A stretch of DNA of 64,000 nt from Phocoena phocoena (GCF_963924675.1 NC_089239.1:30279818-30343817), one strand, 5' to 3'. Positions 35,501 through 51,779 are shown, counted from the first letter of the stretch. Numbers and translations are program-made. The notes: generated by a model from the letters alone, not told the origin.

Positions 35501-35945
35501 GGAAGGCAGTGAGGTTCCAGCGGGCTGCCAGGGGTGCTGGAGGACCACTGTGGGTGCATAAGGGAAGAGAATGATCTGGGGATTTCCAGTGTTTCCTACA
35601 GGAGGAAACCAAACTCTACTCCGGCATGAGTCAGGGTTCCCGAGGGTTTGAATCAAGGAGGACATTGAACGCTTCTGGATGCCCTAGGCTGCGGAACACA
35701 CAAAGTCAATGCTTAGCACATTCTTATTTGCAAGCGCTCTGAACTTTGACTTTCTGTCTTAGCAACCACAGCTCTAGCTTCTCCCATGGGATCTGGGAGA
35801 GGAGAGACTGCACCTGTTCTTAGGAGGCACCACTGGTTTCCGTTTGCTGGGCTGGGGTCACAGCCAGGTGGAGGTGGGGGGCTCCATTTCAGTTGGGTCT
35901 GGAAGTTGTGCGCAGGACTGGAGTCTCATGGCTTCTTCTCCATCC
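32520..35945. other. Region upstream of the ZNF705-like gene, no supported gene
   Basis: A short antisense L1 piece occurs near 32795-32860 ('attgaagtatagctcattta'). Other short frames show no recognisable domain. The stretch 35700-35945 may hold promoter and 5' untranslated exon sequence of the zinc-finger gene, but I cannot place the transcription start. Confidence 0.45.
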
Positions 35946-35949
35946 TCAG

Positions 35950-36023
35950 ATTTGCGTGCTCAGTGCTTGGATTGGCTGTGAGTGAAATCCCGATAAAGAC
36001 TCCTGGCGACTGAGTTGTTGACA

Positions 36024-36035
<12 letters not shown>
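35950..36035 (+). CDS. First coding exon of the ZNF705-like gene (5'UTR plus MEPL)
   Basis: A plausible acceptor (ctccatcctcag) ends at 35949. The only ATG before the donor is at 36024-36026, giving Met-Glu-Pro-Leu before gtgagt. Only 36024-36035 is coding. A four-residue lead before the KRAB box is normal for this family. The exon start is less certain than its end. Confidence 0.6.
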
Positions 36036-40058
<4,023 letters not shown>

Positions 40059-40080
40059 ACGTTCTGACCTGAGATGACAT

Positions 40081-40325
40081 GGCGTCATACATGTGAGGAA
40101 TGTGGATGGAACACCAGCATAGCTTTAGCATTTAACCACACCAAGGTTCACACCCAGTAAAGAAACTCTGTCTGTAATCAATATGGACACTTGTTCAGGC
40201 ATCACACTCCTCAGTCCAGACAGGCATCACCTGTGGATGTGGATCCATATGTGCCCTGTCTCTGTGGCAAAGCCTTTAGTCATTGGCCTGACCTCAGGTA
40301 ACTTAGCAGAACTCACTCTGTAAAT
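40081..40325 (+). pseudogene. Decayed extra zinc fingers after the stop
   Basis: Past the stop codon, finger remnants can still be read in other frames: HTCEECGWNTS with a KVHTQ end near 40090-40160, and [14 protein letters not shown] followed by a stop near 40255-40300. The ancestral array was longer and the C terminus has been shortened. Confidence 0.7.
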
Positions 40326-40374
40326 ACAGTATGGGTGTTTTTAGCAACAGCTCCCAACTCTAAAGACCCTAGAG

Positions 40375-40595
40375 CAGTGGTCCCCAGCCTTTCTGGCACC
40401 AGGAACCACTTTCGTGGAAGACAATTTTTCCACAGATGGGGGGCCACGGGGATGGTTCAGGTGGTGATGCGAGCTATGGGGGGCAGCAGATGAACCTTTG
40501 CTTGCTTGCCCGCCGCTCACCTCCTGCTGTGCGGCCTAGTTCCTAACAGGCCACAGACCAGTACTGGTCCATGGTCTGGGGGTTGGGGACCCCTG
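40375..40595. mobile_element. hAT-type MITE
   Basis: The ends 'cagtggtccccagcctttct' and 'gtctgggggttggggacccc' are inverted repeats. The flanks ccctagag and tcccagag form an imperfect 8-bp duplication, the hAT signature. Internal phrases such as 'cgtggaagacaatttttcca' and 'gttcctaacaggccacagac' are typical of a common mammalian element. Confidence 0.78.
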
Positions 40596-40609
40596 TCCCA
40601 GAGGGCTTG

Positions 40610-42285
40610 AGCAGAGGATAACCAACCCCTAGTTCTCCTTTGATAATTATGGTCAACATGAGCCAACTCCCAGTGGAGAACCACTAAGACTATAATAACT
40701 GTAAATAAACATTCAGCCAAGCACCAGGCTTGATGTGCACAAGAAACTCAGCGAAAGAACAAACACTAAATCAAGAACAAAGATGAAGGCTCTTGAGACA
40801 TACGAAAGTTTGCTGAGCAACACCAGAGCATACTTATAAATAATTCATACTGGAGAAGTTATTCAATGTAAGGTCATGAGACATTCTTTATTCATAGAGC
40901 AACCTCTCTGGTACATGTGTGCTCAGACTGTACATCACACCTTCAGTGTTCTGAAGGAAGGGAAGTTTTCAGTGGTCACTTATTTCCTAGTCAACATTAA
41001 ATTCTCACATTGAGGATGCAGCAATCCTAAAAATGAAAATGGAGCTATAGCTAGATTTTATATCAGAAAAAAATGACTTGAGTATGTGGAAGAAGGAGCC
41101 TCTAAAAGAATCCTTTAACATACAGTCAGGCAAACTGATTTGGTGAAACACCTCTTCATGAAAATGTGGCATAAAAAGGAGAGTGAAGTGATCTAGCAAT
41201 ATAGAATGTAGAGTTTGGAAGAAATTAAAATTTGTGTATAGAATAATAGTTGCAAATATTCAAACAATAAAGTCTGTGGCTAAAGGAGCTAAGTGTTGGT
41301 GTCTGGTTTTCTTTATGCCCCTGTAAACACAGGGATTCAGGTCTGCACCCTCGGAAAGTGGGCAGAGACTCAGCCCCACTCTCTGAGTGTCCCCTTTCTC
41401 CACAGCTCTTTCCACACAACTCAGCTCCACTTATTCCAACGTCCCTCAACCCCATCTACCCTTTCAGGCCATGGTGGTGACACAGCTCTGATCTTCAGCT
41501 CCACTGGTCATGTTTCCCAGAATGTCACGACCCTGGTCAGGCAAGGTCATGGGGAAGTCTCAAAGACATCTATCTAGTCCTACACTTTTTGAGGCCCCTC
41601 AACCTATGTCTGCAGATGGAAACCACCTGGGGCTAGAGAGACAGGCATGTCTGCCCTCTCAGACCTCAGAAATCTCTTTGTTATTTTGTCCCAAAACCTC
41701 TGAATTGAGCTAAGTGGATGAAGAGTTCCTTCCACGACCATACTCTGTATCCTATTCAGCTGATTCCTGAATTATGTGCCTAGCACTCTCACTAAAGAGG
41801 AACCCAGCCTTGTCACCCCCGCATAAGCTCATGGAATAAACCTCCAGGATTTTAAAATGCCTGAAACTATCAGCCATCATGCAAGCCAGTTTTTAAAATA
41901 ATTTGTGCAATGTACTGTTCCAGAAGAAAAAAATGAATGTTCTCACAAAGCAGATCTCCCCACTTTGTCTGCAGAACTTGGAATGTTATCCTTTGACACA
42001 CATCAATATTGAACATAAATCTCAAGGGAAATTATTCCAGGATATCTACTGGGATGATTTGTGTTCGTGTAGCACAAAGTAGCACAGTTCCCAAACCACA
42101 GGCCTGAGTCCCTTTACAGGAACACATACAAGGATGATACTGACCCATCATTACTTTTCAAATCTCCACAAGGGATTCTGGGGAACAGTCAGGGTGAAAA
42201 ACAGTCCTGTGTGAGGAGGATGAGCAACAAATTCTATTGTCTATCGATTGTGACAGATTTCCTTCCCTGGGTACGAAAGGCTTCA
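40610..42285. other. Intergenic, nothing recognised
   Basis: It may include 3' untranslated sequence of the zinc-finger gene; AATAAA is present near 41263. Short frames have no recognisable domains. Confidence 0.45.
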
Positions 42286-42287
42286 CA

Positions 42288-45200
42288 AGGTCCTGTGAGC
42301 TTGGAGCAGCATAAAAGTCAGCTCGGAAAGAAAACTTGCCCCATGGACCCTTCCTCAGCCACCTTGGAAGCTGCATCTCAACCAGTGGGGTTTGTCCAGC
42401 ACCCACTTTTCTGAGATTCTACTGACAGATAGGAAGAGCACGGCTGGATTTCAGGTTGGTTTGAAGTAAATTTGGTGTTCAGTTAATCGCCCAGGGAAAT
42501 AGGACAGTGGTCAACATATGTAGTGATATGGTTTTAGGCAATGGGGTAAAGATTCTTTAATTTTTTTAAATTTACAATTTTATTGTTTTTTTTTTTTACT
42601 GAGGTATCATTCAGTTATAATATTAGATAAGTTTTATGTTTACAACAGTATATTTCTATAAAGCAGAAACTAACACACCATTATAAAGCAATTATACTCC
42701 AATAAAGATGTTAAAAAAAACATGAATTGTTAAAAACAAAACAAAACAATATATTTCAGCTCCTGTACACCACGCACCTGCCACGGACCAAAAAACTGGT
42801 TTCCGTCTGTTACCATTCTGTGGACCCATTTTACCCATTGGGCCTTCTGCCTACCACTTCCCCTCTGGTTTCCAGTATTCTGTCTTGTGCATCTATGTGT
42901 TTGTTTTGGTGCCCTTTGGTTTCATCATTAATTTTTAAGTTTATTTATTTTTTCTTGTAATTTTTTTATATTCCACATATGGGTAAAATCATATGGTGTT
43001 TGTCTTTTCTGCCTGTCTTACGTTGTTAGCATGATACCCTCCAGGTCCCACCATGTTGTGGAAAATGGCAAATTTCATGTGTTTTATGACTGAATAGTGT
43101 TCCATTAAATACCTACTACCTCTTCTTTATCTGTTTTTCCATTGATGACCACCTATCTCAAGGAGTGTACTGTCGCTGTTTTCTTCTAGCATTTTTACAG
43201 TTTCAGGTCTTATATACAAGTATTTCATGCGTTTTGAGTTCAGGTTTGTGTATGGCGTGAGTTCGTGACCTTGATTCTTTATTTTTAAGGGTAATTCTGA
43301 AAACAGAAACTGATACAATACATCGTTCTTCACACTATTTATTACAAGAAGATGAAAATTCAGAAGGCATGTAAATCAGCATTCTGATTTATGTGGGGAA
43401 CTGAAACAGCAGTTATCAAAACAAGGTGGGATTTTCTGTAGGCATTGAAAGCCTAAATAATGGATTTGTTCATTCTTAGCTGAAACCTCTTTGTCTTCCA
43501 TTAACAGAAACTAGATAAAAAAGAAACACTGAAGAGAAAAGATTTAAAGCTCAGCTGTGAAGCTTCTAGTTTAATAGAGGAGGAAATGTTTTTCCTGAGT
43601 GAATTTGTACTTGAAAATGGCCTGCTCTGATGTCCGATGGGAAAGTCAAATTTTCAAGAAGTAAGCATAGTTTCCTTTGATTTTCAAATGCATGTACCAC
43701 AATATTAAATGCAGCTTTCTCATTGCATAATTATTTGTTCCATGTGGGGAAATGCTGTCTTTCTTTTTCCTGTCTATTTTTTATCAGGACATGGATGGTG
43801 CTGGTGGCTGCAAGATAACATGAGTGCACTTGATGCCATAGGACTTGACACCTCACTGTGATTAAACAGTAAATTTTATGCCACGCATGTTTTACCACAG
43901 TAAAAATTGTGATTCTCGGAAAAAATAAGCATACGCAAAAATGTTTAATTTTCTTTCAGATCATAATTATTCTTAAAAGTATGTACAGGTGTCCCTCTAG
44001 TTTTAAAATGCATGATAACAATAAATCACAATGTATAAACCTTCCTTAGAGACAAGGTAAGAAAAAAAAGGGATAGATATCTTTCCTTGGCTACAAATGT
44101 CTTAACAGGATCACGTGACCTGGAGTAGTAAAACAGCAAGCAAGAAAAGGACCCTTCTCCCATGTACGTTTCCTCAGGCACCTTGGAACCCACACTGTGT
44201 CCAGTGGGGTTTGTCCAGCACACATATTTCTGATGATCTACCAACAGGAAGTACCCAGCTGGATTTCAGGTTGATTTGCTGTATATTTGGTGTTCATCTT
44301 GTTCCTCAGGTAACAGGGCAGTGGTAAAAATAATGATGTGGCTATGTGCAAAGGATACGGATTCTTTAATTTCTTTTCAATTTATTGTTCAGTAGACTTT
44401 TTTAATAAGGTATTTTTTGGTTATAATATTAGATAAGTTTTTTGTGTATGACAATATATTTCAACTCCTGTACCAGCTGGATTTCATGTTGTTTGATTTT
44501 ATTTGGTGTTCAGTGTATCCCCTAGAGAAACAGGACTCTAGACAAAATATGTATAGATGTGGCTTTATGCAATGAGTCATGGATAATTTTTAATGTAATT
44601 ATTTTTCTACGGTATCACTGGGTTATGATATTACATGTTTTATATGTATAAAAATATATTTCAACTCTAGTATGCCAAAAAACTGATCAGCACCAAAAAC
44701 TTAGGTTTTTTCTTTTGCCATCCTGTGGTCCCATCTTACTCATTGACCATCCCCCTGCTGCTACCCTCTGATATCCACTACTCTGTTGTTTGTTTTTGTG
44801 TCGTTTGCTTTCTTCTTTAATTTTTTTTACTCGTTTGTTTTTTCGTTGTATACAGTGTTCCACATATGAGTGAAGTCGTAAGGTATTTGTCTTTTCTAAA
44901 TGTGTCTTCAAGACATTATTAGAGTAAAGGTGATACGTAACCTTGATTGGTTAAGAAAAACCTCATCAAGGTCATGTGACCTGGGAGCAGACTCAAAGGC
45001 AGCTTGAAAGTGAAATTCCCCCACTGACCTGTCCTCAGCCCCCTTCAAAGGTGCACAGAGTATCCAGCACCCACCATTCTGAGCACCTACTGACAGATAA
45101 GAGGTACACAGCTGAGATTCAGGTTGTTTGATTTAAATGTGGCGTTCAGCTTTTCGGTCAGAGAAATCCGACAGCAGACAAAATATGTACTGATGTGGTT

Positions 45201-47990
45201 TAAGCAATGGGGCGCAGACGCTTTAATCTTTTAATTGAATTATTTTTGTAGGGTACCATTCGGTCAAAATGTTAGCTAAGTTTTATGTGCACAAAAATAT
45301 ATTTCAACCCCGGTATACCATTAAGTTTTTTTGTTGCCATCCTGTGGACCCATTTTACTCATTGGCCACCCCCCTGATCCTACCCTCTGATATCCACTGC
45401 TCTGTTCTGTGAATATATGTGTTTGCTTTTGTGTCATTTGTTTTCCTCTTTAACCGTTTTTTACTTATTTGCTTTTTGTATTTGTGTTTAGTGTTCCACA
45501 TATAAGTGAATTCATAAGATATTTCTCTTTTCTAAATGTGTCTTCAAGACATTGATAAATACAAGGTGACATATAATGTTAATTGGTTAAAAATAAGCCT
45601 CATCAAGGTCTTGTGACCTTAGAGTAGTATAAAGTCAGCATGAAAGGGAAATTCCTTCCTCAGCCACCCACAAAGCTGCATCTCCTCAGGTGGAGAGTGT
45701 CCAGCACCCACCATTCTGAGCATCTACTGAGAGAAGAGGTATCCAGCTGAGTTTCATGTTGTGTGATTTAAGTTTGGCGTTCAGCTAGTCCCTCAAGGAA
45801 ACAGGACAAGAATAAAATTACGTAGTGATGTGGCTTTAGGCAGTTGAGTATCGATTCTTTAATTTCTTTATAATTTAATTAAAATTTTTTTAACTTAGGT
45901 ATCATTCCATTATAATTTTAGTAAGTTTTATGTGCACAGCAATACATTTCAGTTTCTGTGTACCATACACCTTCTCAGCACCAAAAATGAAGTTTTCCTC
46001 TGTCACCATCTAGCTGCCTCATTTTGTCCATTTTGCCTCTGCCCGTGGCTTCTCCTCTGATTTCCATTACTTGGGTCTGTGTATCTTTGTATTTGCTATC
46101 GTGTCAACTTTTTTCTTCCTTAAAGTTGTTTTTACTTATTTTCTTTTTGTTTGTTAGCTTTTTGTGTTCCACACATGAGTGAAATCACGAATTATTTCTT
46201 TCTCTTAACATGTCTTCAGACATGGTCAGACCAAAGGTGACCGATGATGTTGATTGGTTAAGCAACCCTTAACAAGGTCATGCGACCTTGGAGCAGTATC
46301 AGGTCAGCTGGGAGAGGAAATTCCCCCTTGACCCGTCTGCAGCCCCCTTCAAAGCTGCACTCCTCCACCCACCTCCCTGATACTCTCCTGACAGAGAGGA
46401 GGAGCACAGCTGGACTTCAGGGTAGTTTGCTTTAAATTTGTGTTTGGCATATCCCTCAGAACAAGAAGTCCACACTGAAGATATGTAGTGATTTGGCCTG
46501 GCAATAGGGTAACGTGTCTTTTTTTTTTTAATTAATTTATTTATTTTGGGCTGTGTTGGGTCTTCGTTGCTGCATGCGGGCTTTTCTCTAGCTGCGGCGA
46601 GCGGGGGCTACTCTTCGTTGCGGTGCGAGGGCTTCTCATTGTGCTGGCTTCTCTTGTTGCGGAACACCGGCTCTAGGCATGCAGGTTTCAGCAGTTGTGG
46701 CATATGGGCTTCAGTAGTTGTGGCTCGTGGGCTCTAGAGCGCAGGCTCAGTAGTTGTGGCTCACGGGCTTACTTGCTCTGCAGCATGTGGGATCTTCCCA
46801 GGCCAGGGCTCAAACCCATGTCCCTTGCACTGGCAGGTGGATTCTTAACCACTACACCACCAGGGAAGTCCCAAGGTGTCTTTATTTTTATAATTTTATT
46901 TTTTAAATTGCATTAACAGTGGGTGTCAATATTAGATGTTTCATTTGTACAGTATTACATTTAAAATTTTGTAAACCTTAACACAGGCTCACCACCAAAA
47001 TTTTCCTCTCCCACTGTCACTACACATTTGCCCACCTTTACCATTGTGCCTTGGCCCCTGACGTTTCCTCCCTGGTATCCACTACTCTGTTCTGTGAATT
47101 GATATGTTTGTTTTTGTCATTTGGTTTGTTCACCAATTTGTTGGTTTATTTCCTTTTTGTTTGTTCTTACTATCGTACGCATGAGTGAAGTCCTTTGGTA
47201 TTCACCTTCAGCCTCTGACTTTCTTTAGCATCATAACAATAAGTTCTATCCGTGTTCTGGAAAATAACAAGATTTCAGCTTTTTTTATGGCTGAATAGAT
47301 TTCCACAGAATATACATACTATTGCTTCCTTATCCCTTTTTCCATTGATTGGGAGCTATGTCAAGGAGCATATATCTTTTGTGTTCTTCTGGAAGTTTTA
47401 CAATTTCAGGTCTTATCTTCAAATCTTTCATAGATTTTGAGTTGAGTTTTAAGTATGGTGTCACATAATGATCTAGATCATTTAACGTCAGTAGCAGTTT
47501 TGAGAACAGAGGCTGAAAAAATATATCCTTCTGAATGCTCTTATTACGTGACGATTCAAATTCTAAGGAACTTAGCATCCTAGCATTCTGATTGATGCGG
47601 GGCACTGGATGAGCAGTTATGAAAACTTGGTGGGATTGTCTGTAGGCATTGAAAGCCTAAAAATGTTTCATTCATCCTCAGTTGAAACATGTATTTCACA
47701 TTTTATTAACTAGGTAAAAGTGAGACACTGAGGGTGAAGGATTCAGAAAACAGTTCAGACGCTGCGTTGTGCCCCGTCTAAGCTAGCAGAGGAGAAAATA
47801 ATTGTGTTACGTGAGTTTGTATTTGAGAACTGCCTTCTCTGATGTCAGATGGGAGAGCCCAATTCTCAAGGAGTTATCAAACTTATGTTTGGTTTTCAAA
47901 TGCCTGGGCGTCAATATTAAATGTGGCCTTTCCATAGCATAAGTATTTCTGTATGTGTGGGGAAATCTTTTCTCACTCTTATCTATTAGA
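42288..47990. repeat. Diverged tandem array of a unit with antisense L1 sequence
   Basis: A block starting 'aaggtcatgtgacctgg' or a near variant recurs at about 42288, 44108, 44969, 45604 and 46275. Each time it is followed by a region containing 'gcacccac', 'ctgacagat' and 'cagctg', 'atttcaggttg', 'gattctttaat', and then antisense L1 3'UTR-like sequence with 'cctgtgg.cccattttac'. The first and last units also share a longer tail (43100-43790 with 47270-47975, for example 'ttctgtaggcattgaaagcc' and 'tgtggggaaatgctgtc'). Units differ by many substitutions and indels. No gene is present. Confidence 0.8.
46521..46872 (-). mobile_element. Full-length CHR SINE, antisense
   Basis: The sequence 'ttattttgggctgtgttggg' leads into the SINE reverse complement, ending 'accaccagggaagtccc'. 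Target duplications are aacgtgtctt (46511-46520) and aaggtgtctt (46873-46882). It lies within the fifth unit of the tandem array. Confidence 0.92.
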
Positions 47991-48250
47991 CAGTTATACA
48001 TGTAACCAAGGTCTCTAACTTTAGTCTTTCAAGGATGCAAATCCAAATTCACAGTTCTGCCTAAAATTTCAAGTCAGGGTCCTCATCTGTGGGTAGGTAT
48101 CTGGAGAGAATGGAGAAATGTCTGGGCAGAGAAGTCAAAGTATCAAGAACCTGGATTTCCTTAGTGGTCGTGAGCTTTCATGACCCCATTTGTGTGGAGG
48201 GGGCAGGGGTGACTTGTATGAATGTGACAGTTTTCTCTTTCTTTATACAG

Positions 48251-50875
48251 AGGAAATTCAAAAAGTAAGACTGGCAAGAAGCACCGAGGAGCGGGGAACA
48301 TGGCCGGTCGTTGCAGACAGCTGGGTCGCTGCAAACTCTCTCAAGTCCAGCAAGTGAAGAAGGAAAACCTGGGCACAGGGAGGCAGGTGACTCCCCCGCC
48401 AAAGGACGAAGACCCCAGGGTAAGTGGAGGCATGGACTCCGGAAACAGGGTTTGGGCCTGGAACACCTGGGTCCATAACTCCCTTGCCCGGCCCCATCCA
48501 AAGACAGCTGCCTTGGGACCTCATCCCCAGGGAGACGGGGCCGTTCAGAGACGGGGGCCACCTGACCCCTCCTTAGCGTGATGTCTGGCCTGCTTTTATC
48601 CAAGTCCTTCAATCGGGGTCTTGCTGTGCACACTTAGGGTACCAGCCCTTCCTCCTCTGATGCTCCCTGGCAGAGGCTTTGGGAAACACCACAGTATCAT
48701 AAATATCCTGGCAGCTAAGGGGCCGCGTGCTTCTGTCCTTTCTCCAGAACCAGTGTTCATCCCTCTCCATCTGTCCTTGTGTTCGCTTTGCACATGCACC
48801 TGTGGGTTCCGCTGACTCACTGACCTTGTTCCCCTCCACCCACAGGTGAAGTGTAGGGACTGCGGAGCCTTTGGGCACAAAGCGAGGAGCCTCAGGTGCC
48901 CCATGAAGCGCTGTCATGGGGCCCTGGCCCCCCAGCCCTTGGGCTCCAAACTTGGCAAGGAGAACCTGGAACCACGGAAGCTGCAGGACCTGCAGACGCC
49001 TGGGACCCCTAACACAGCTGAGAGAGAGAAGGGTGAAAGGCAAAGGTGAGCAATGGGGTGGGTGGTACACAAGCTTCGCGTTGAAATCGCTGGAGACGGT
49101 TCCTCTCCTTCTCTACACTGGGTGCCGAGCCATCTCTAGAAATGACAGGGAAAATGGGGGAACAGGAGCCATGTCCCGAGGGGACCACACTCAGGAGCTC
49201 AGAATATGCCTTGAAGTCACTGAGGGGTGCGGAGAACACATGCAATTTTGCACCTGACAGGCCCCAAGGCCATAGGGACAAATAGACAGGAATTCCTGGG
49301 AAACCTAGGAGGGAACCCTGGAGTCAGGGGAAGGATATGAGCGGGGGAGGAGTCTTCACAGAGCACAGGGATTCAGGTCCGGTGTCACCCCCAGACTTGG
49401 AAAGAGGCTGGGCCACAGCACCGTTGGTCCCAGTTGTGACAAGGAAATTGGGTTTCTGCCCCTTAACGTGGTTTGTTTTGCAGGAAAGAAGAGCAGCAGA
49501 GGAAGCTACTCCAGAGATTTCCCAGGAAACCCCAAGGGTGGCGGCAGCAGTACTGGAAGGAGGGGACAGAATCCTGCCACTGCCTGAGGGTCAGTCTCCT
49601 GGTTCGCGCTCTTTCTTCTTCTGGGGTAACACAATTGGCCTCTATCCCCTTCTGTGGGAGGGAGCGGGTCCCATTCTTTTCCAACCAATGTGATCACTTA
49701 GAGTACTTTTCAGATGCCATTTTCCTCGGTTTCTTTGATTTTGCATTCTTACTTGCGTGGCTGGCAAGAATATGCTGTTTGGTAAATGGAAGTGATTTTA
49801 TCAGCAGCATTCCGTAAGCAGAATCCTTTAAGTTAGAACACGAATCTGTAAATTGTGATTCATCCTCCAAAACTGGCCATCAAAACTTATTATGCCATCA
49901 AAGTGCCCGCAAAACACCAAGCTGTGCGCAGCCCTCGGAAGGGGGTACACAAGAAGCTTGTTCCCACTTACTTAACAAGAGACATTGTTAAACTCCTTGT
50001 ATTTGCCTAGCTGATGCAGAAATGTCTCAAGGTGATATTGTAACTTTCTTTTTCATGAGCACCACTGAGGTTGAGTATCTCATCACATACAATTAATTCC
50101 TATGAGATGGGTTTTGGTTAATTTTCATTTTTCCTGGATGGAGAGAAGATGCTCATGTCTGGCCTTTCTGTTTGGTCTCCTACAGCATCCAAACATGCCC
50201 GTGCTCACCCAGGCATCCACGAGGAAACCCCTCCGGGATCCACATCTCCCCAGTAGGTCACCTGTCAGGAAGGATGACAGGATACCCACCCACCCTGCAG
50301 TGTCTCTCATCAGCAGAAGGTTGGTCCAGGACTCCAAAAGCAGCATCAAGGCCCCAGGCAAGAGGTCTGCCCAGATCCCCATCCAGACATGTCTGAACCC
50401 CCCAAAGAAACCTAGACTCAGCCCCATCCAGACTCCCCAGAAGAGCACTCTGACAGCAGATCTGGGGGCTTCCCAGAATCTCCCTCCTCCACCCAGTACA
50501 ACCGGACCCACAGGGACCCCCCAAGTCAGCAGGAAGACACCTGCCCAGGGGCAATGCCTTGCCCTCAAACCTCCACTGGACAGATCTCGCCCCAATAGTG
50601 TCCAAGCCTGCACCAGACACCATCCTCCACCCATCAGCCATGTTCCAGGCCAGCCTCTCAGGATACTCTTCGTGAGAGTAGACGAAGGCCGGTGGAGCTG
50701 CAGGTACGTGGCGCCTCCCTCCTTGCCTCGCCCTGAGCAGTCAGCCCCTCCTCCCACTGGCAGGAAGCCTGAGGGACACTGGGCCCCTGGCCCCCGGAGT
50801 GTCCTCTACGATGACCTTCAGGTGTCTTCTTCCTCTGAAGACAGCGACTGGGAGGGACACGCCAATGGCAGCTAA
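48251..50875 (+). CDS. FAM90A family protein (four coding exons)
   Basis: FAM90A proteins are mammalian proteins of unknown biochemical role with one CCHC zinc knuckle. The human family sits in 8p23.1 defensin repeats, with one member at 12p13. The coding parts are 48300-48419, 48846-49045, 49484-49589 and 50186-50875. All junctions have GT/AG signals and matching phases, giving about 371 residues, shorter than human FAM90A1 (464 by my recollection). Exon 1 follows an acceptor at 48249-48250, so a 5' untranslated exon lies upstream. The zinc knuckle VKCRDCGAFGHKARSLRCP, the downstream GKENLEP, KKPRLSPIQ, PLRILFVRVDEGRWSC and the end SVLYDDLQVSSSSEDSD all match the human family in order. No stop or frameshift is seen, so it may be functional. 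A one-to-one human orthologue is not claimed. Confidence 0.88.
48300..48419 (+). CDS. FAM90A coding exon 1
   Basis: The chosen ATG at 48300 is the first in the exon. The 40 codons end PPPKDEDPR, which corresponds to PPPDEEDPR just before the zinc knuckle in human FAM90A1. The donor is gtaagt, phase 0. Confidence 0.82.
48846..49045 (+). CDS. FAM90A exon 2, zinc knuckle
   Basis: It starts after 'cctccacccacag' and encodes CRDCGAFGHKARSLRC, a C-X2-C-X4-H-X6-C knuckle. It ends in phase 2 at gtgagc, leaving AG of an arginine codon. Confidence 0.88.
49484..49589 (+). CDS. FAM90A exon 3
   Basis: The exon lies between 'gtttgttttgcag' and the weaker donor gtcagt. It encodes KEEQQRKLLQRFPRKPQGW and a further 16 residues, and joins to exon 4 in phase 0. 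Position and basic composition agree with the RQQDPQRKALLHMFSGKPPEKP part of the human protein (compare in pieces QQ, RK and LL). Confidence 0.75.
50186..50875 (+). CDS. FAM90A exon 4 (proline-rich C-terminal half)
   Basis: It begins after 'ttggtctcctacag' and is open for 229 codons to TAA at 50873-50875. It is rich in Pro, Ser and Arg and probably disordered. The motifs AQIPIQTCLNPPKKPRLSP and PLRILFVRV match human FAM90A1, as does the acidic end DLQVSSSSEDSDWEG. Confidence 0.88.
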   Translation, partial: HPNMPVLTQASTRKPLRDPHLPSRSPVRKDDRIPTHPAVSLISRRLVQDSKSSIKAPGKRSAQIPIQTCLNPPKKPRLSPIQTPQKSTLTADLGASQNLPPPPSTTGPTGTPQVSRKTPAQGQCLALKPPLDRSRPNSVQACTRHHPPPISHVPGQPLRILFVRVDEGRWSCRYVAPPSLPRPEQSAPPPTGRKPEGHWAPGPRSVLYDDLQVSSSSEDSDWEGHANGS

Positions 50876-50887
50876 GGCTTGTCCTCC

Positions 50888-51490
50888 AGCCCCAGGTGCC
50901 CTGGAGGTGACCGTGCACCTGACGAGGGGGAGTCACGAAGAGCAGCTGCTCCTGGAGAAGCAGCGATTCCGCACCCCTGCTGGGCGAACGGTGCTGGAAA
51001 CCCAGACAAGCCCCAGCGACACACACGTGCACGCCCCGCACCTTCTCCTGATGGAACTACAGCCATCTGTCAAATGGTGCTTATCACGCTGGAATGACAA
51101 GTTGTTTGTCAGTCTGAATCTATTTTAAGCACCTGAGGCAAATTCCAGGAGTAACTTTTAACTATTGTGTAAATAGGAAGCTATGGAAGTAATCTGCATT
51201 GGGTGCAAATGTCTGAACTTTTGGAACCTGGCTAAAGGGCCCAACGCTGTGCTTTGCAGAAGGTCAGCAGTGCCCCGTCCTGAGATGAGACTCGTGGACT
51301 CTGTGGAGTCGTTCACTGTAAATCACGGTGGGGACACTCCCACGGCTCTGCTTCTTATGTTTCATTAAACGTTACTATAAAGCTTTGTTTTCAAATTTTC
51401 TTTCAATTTTAGTAAAGTTCTACCATATAAGACATGCTGTACATGGTTTTTATCTCTAAGCCGTGAAGATCATCTTAACATTTATTTTTA
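50888..51490 (+). repeat. FAM90A 3' flank (copy 2 of the duplicated block)
   Basis: Directly follows the FAM90A stop and is nearly identical to 24539-25137. It probably forms the 3' untranslated region. The candidate polyadenylation hexamer is AGTAAA near 51410, where copy 1 has AATAAA. ATTAAA also occurs near 51364. Confidence 0.88.
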
Positions 51491-51507
51491 CTCAAGATAG
51501 ATTTTGT

Positions 51508-51638
51508 GGAGACTTCCCTGGTAGGCCAGTGGTTAAGACTCCCTGCTTCCAATGCACGGGGCCCGGGTTTGAGCCCTGGTCAGGGAAGTAGGATCCCACA
51601 TGCCATGCGGCCAAAAAACAACAACAAAAAAGAAAAAG
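51508..51638 (+). mobile_element. CHR-type SINE (short form)
   Basis: 'gacttccctggtaggccagt' through 'ccgggtttgagccctggtca' to an A-rich tail. The target duplication is caagatagattttgt (51493-51507) and caagatggattttgt (51639-51653). The paralogous copy at 25137 has an empty site. Confidence 0.9.
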
Positions 51639-51779
51639 CAAGATGGATTTTGTAACTGAGGGGAAAGGGGAGCTTGGGAGGACCTAAGGCTTAAAAATAC
51701 AGGCTCTCCAGCCCTCCCAGACCCACAGGTCTACATACGCACATTAACGATGCACCGCGTCAACCCCCTGCATGGACGA

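Noticed and set aside
50125..50757. 210-codon minus-strand open frame
   Set aside because: It is the antisense shadow of FAM90A exon 4, which has proper splice sites and family similarity.
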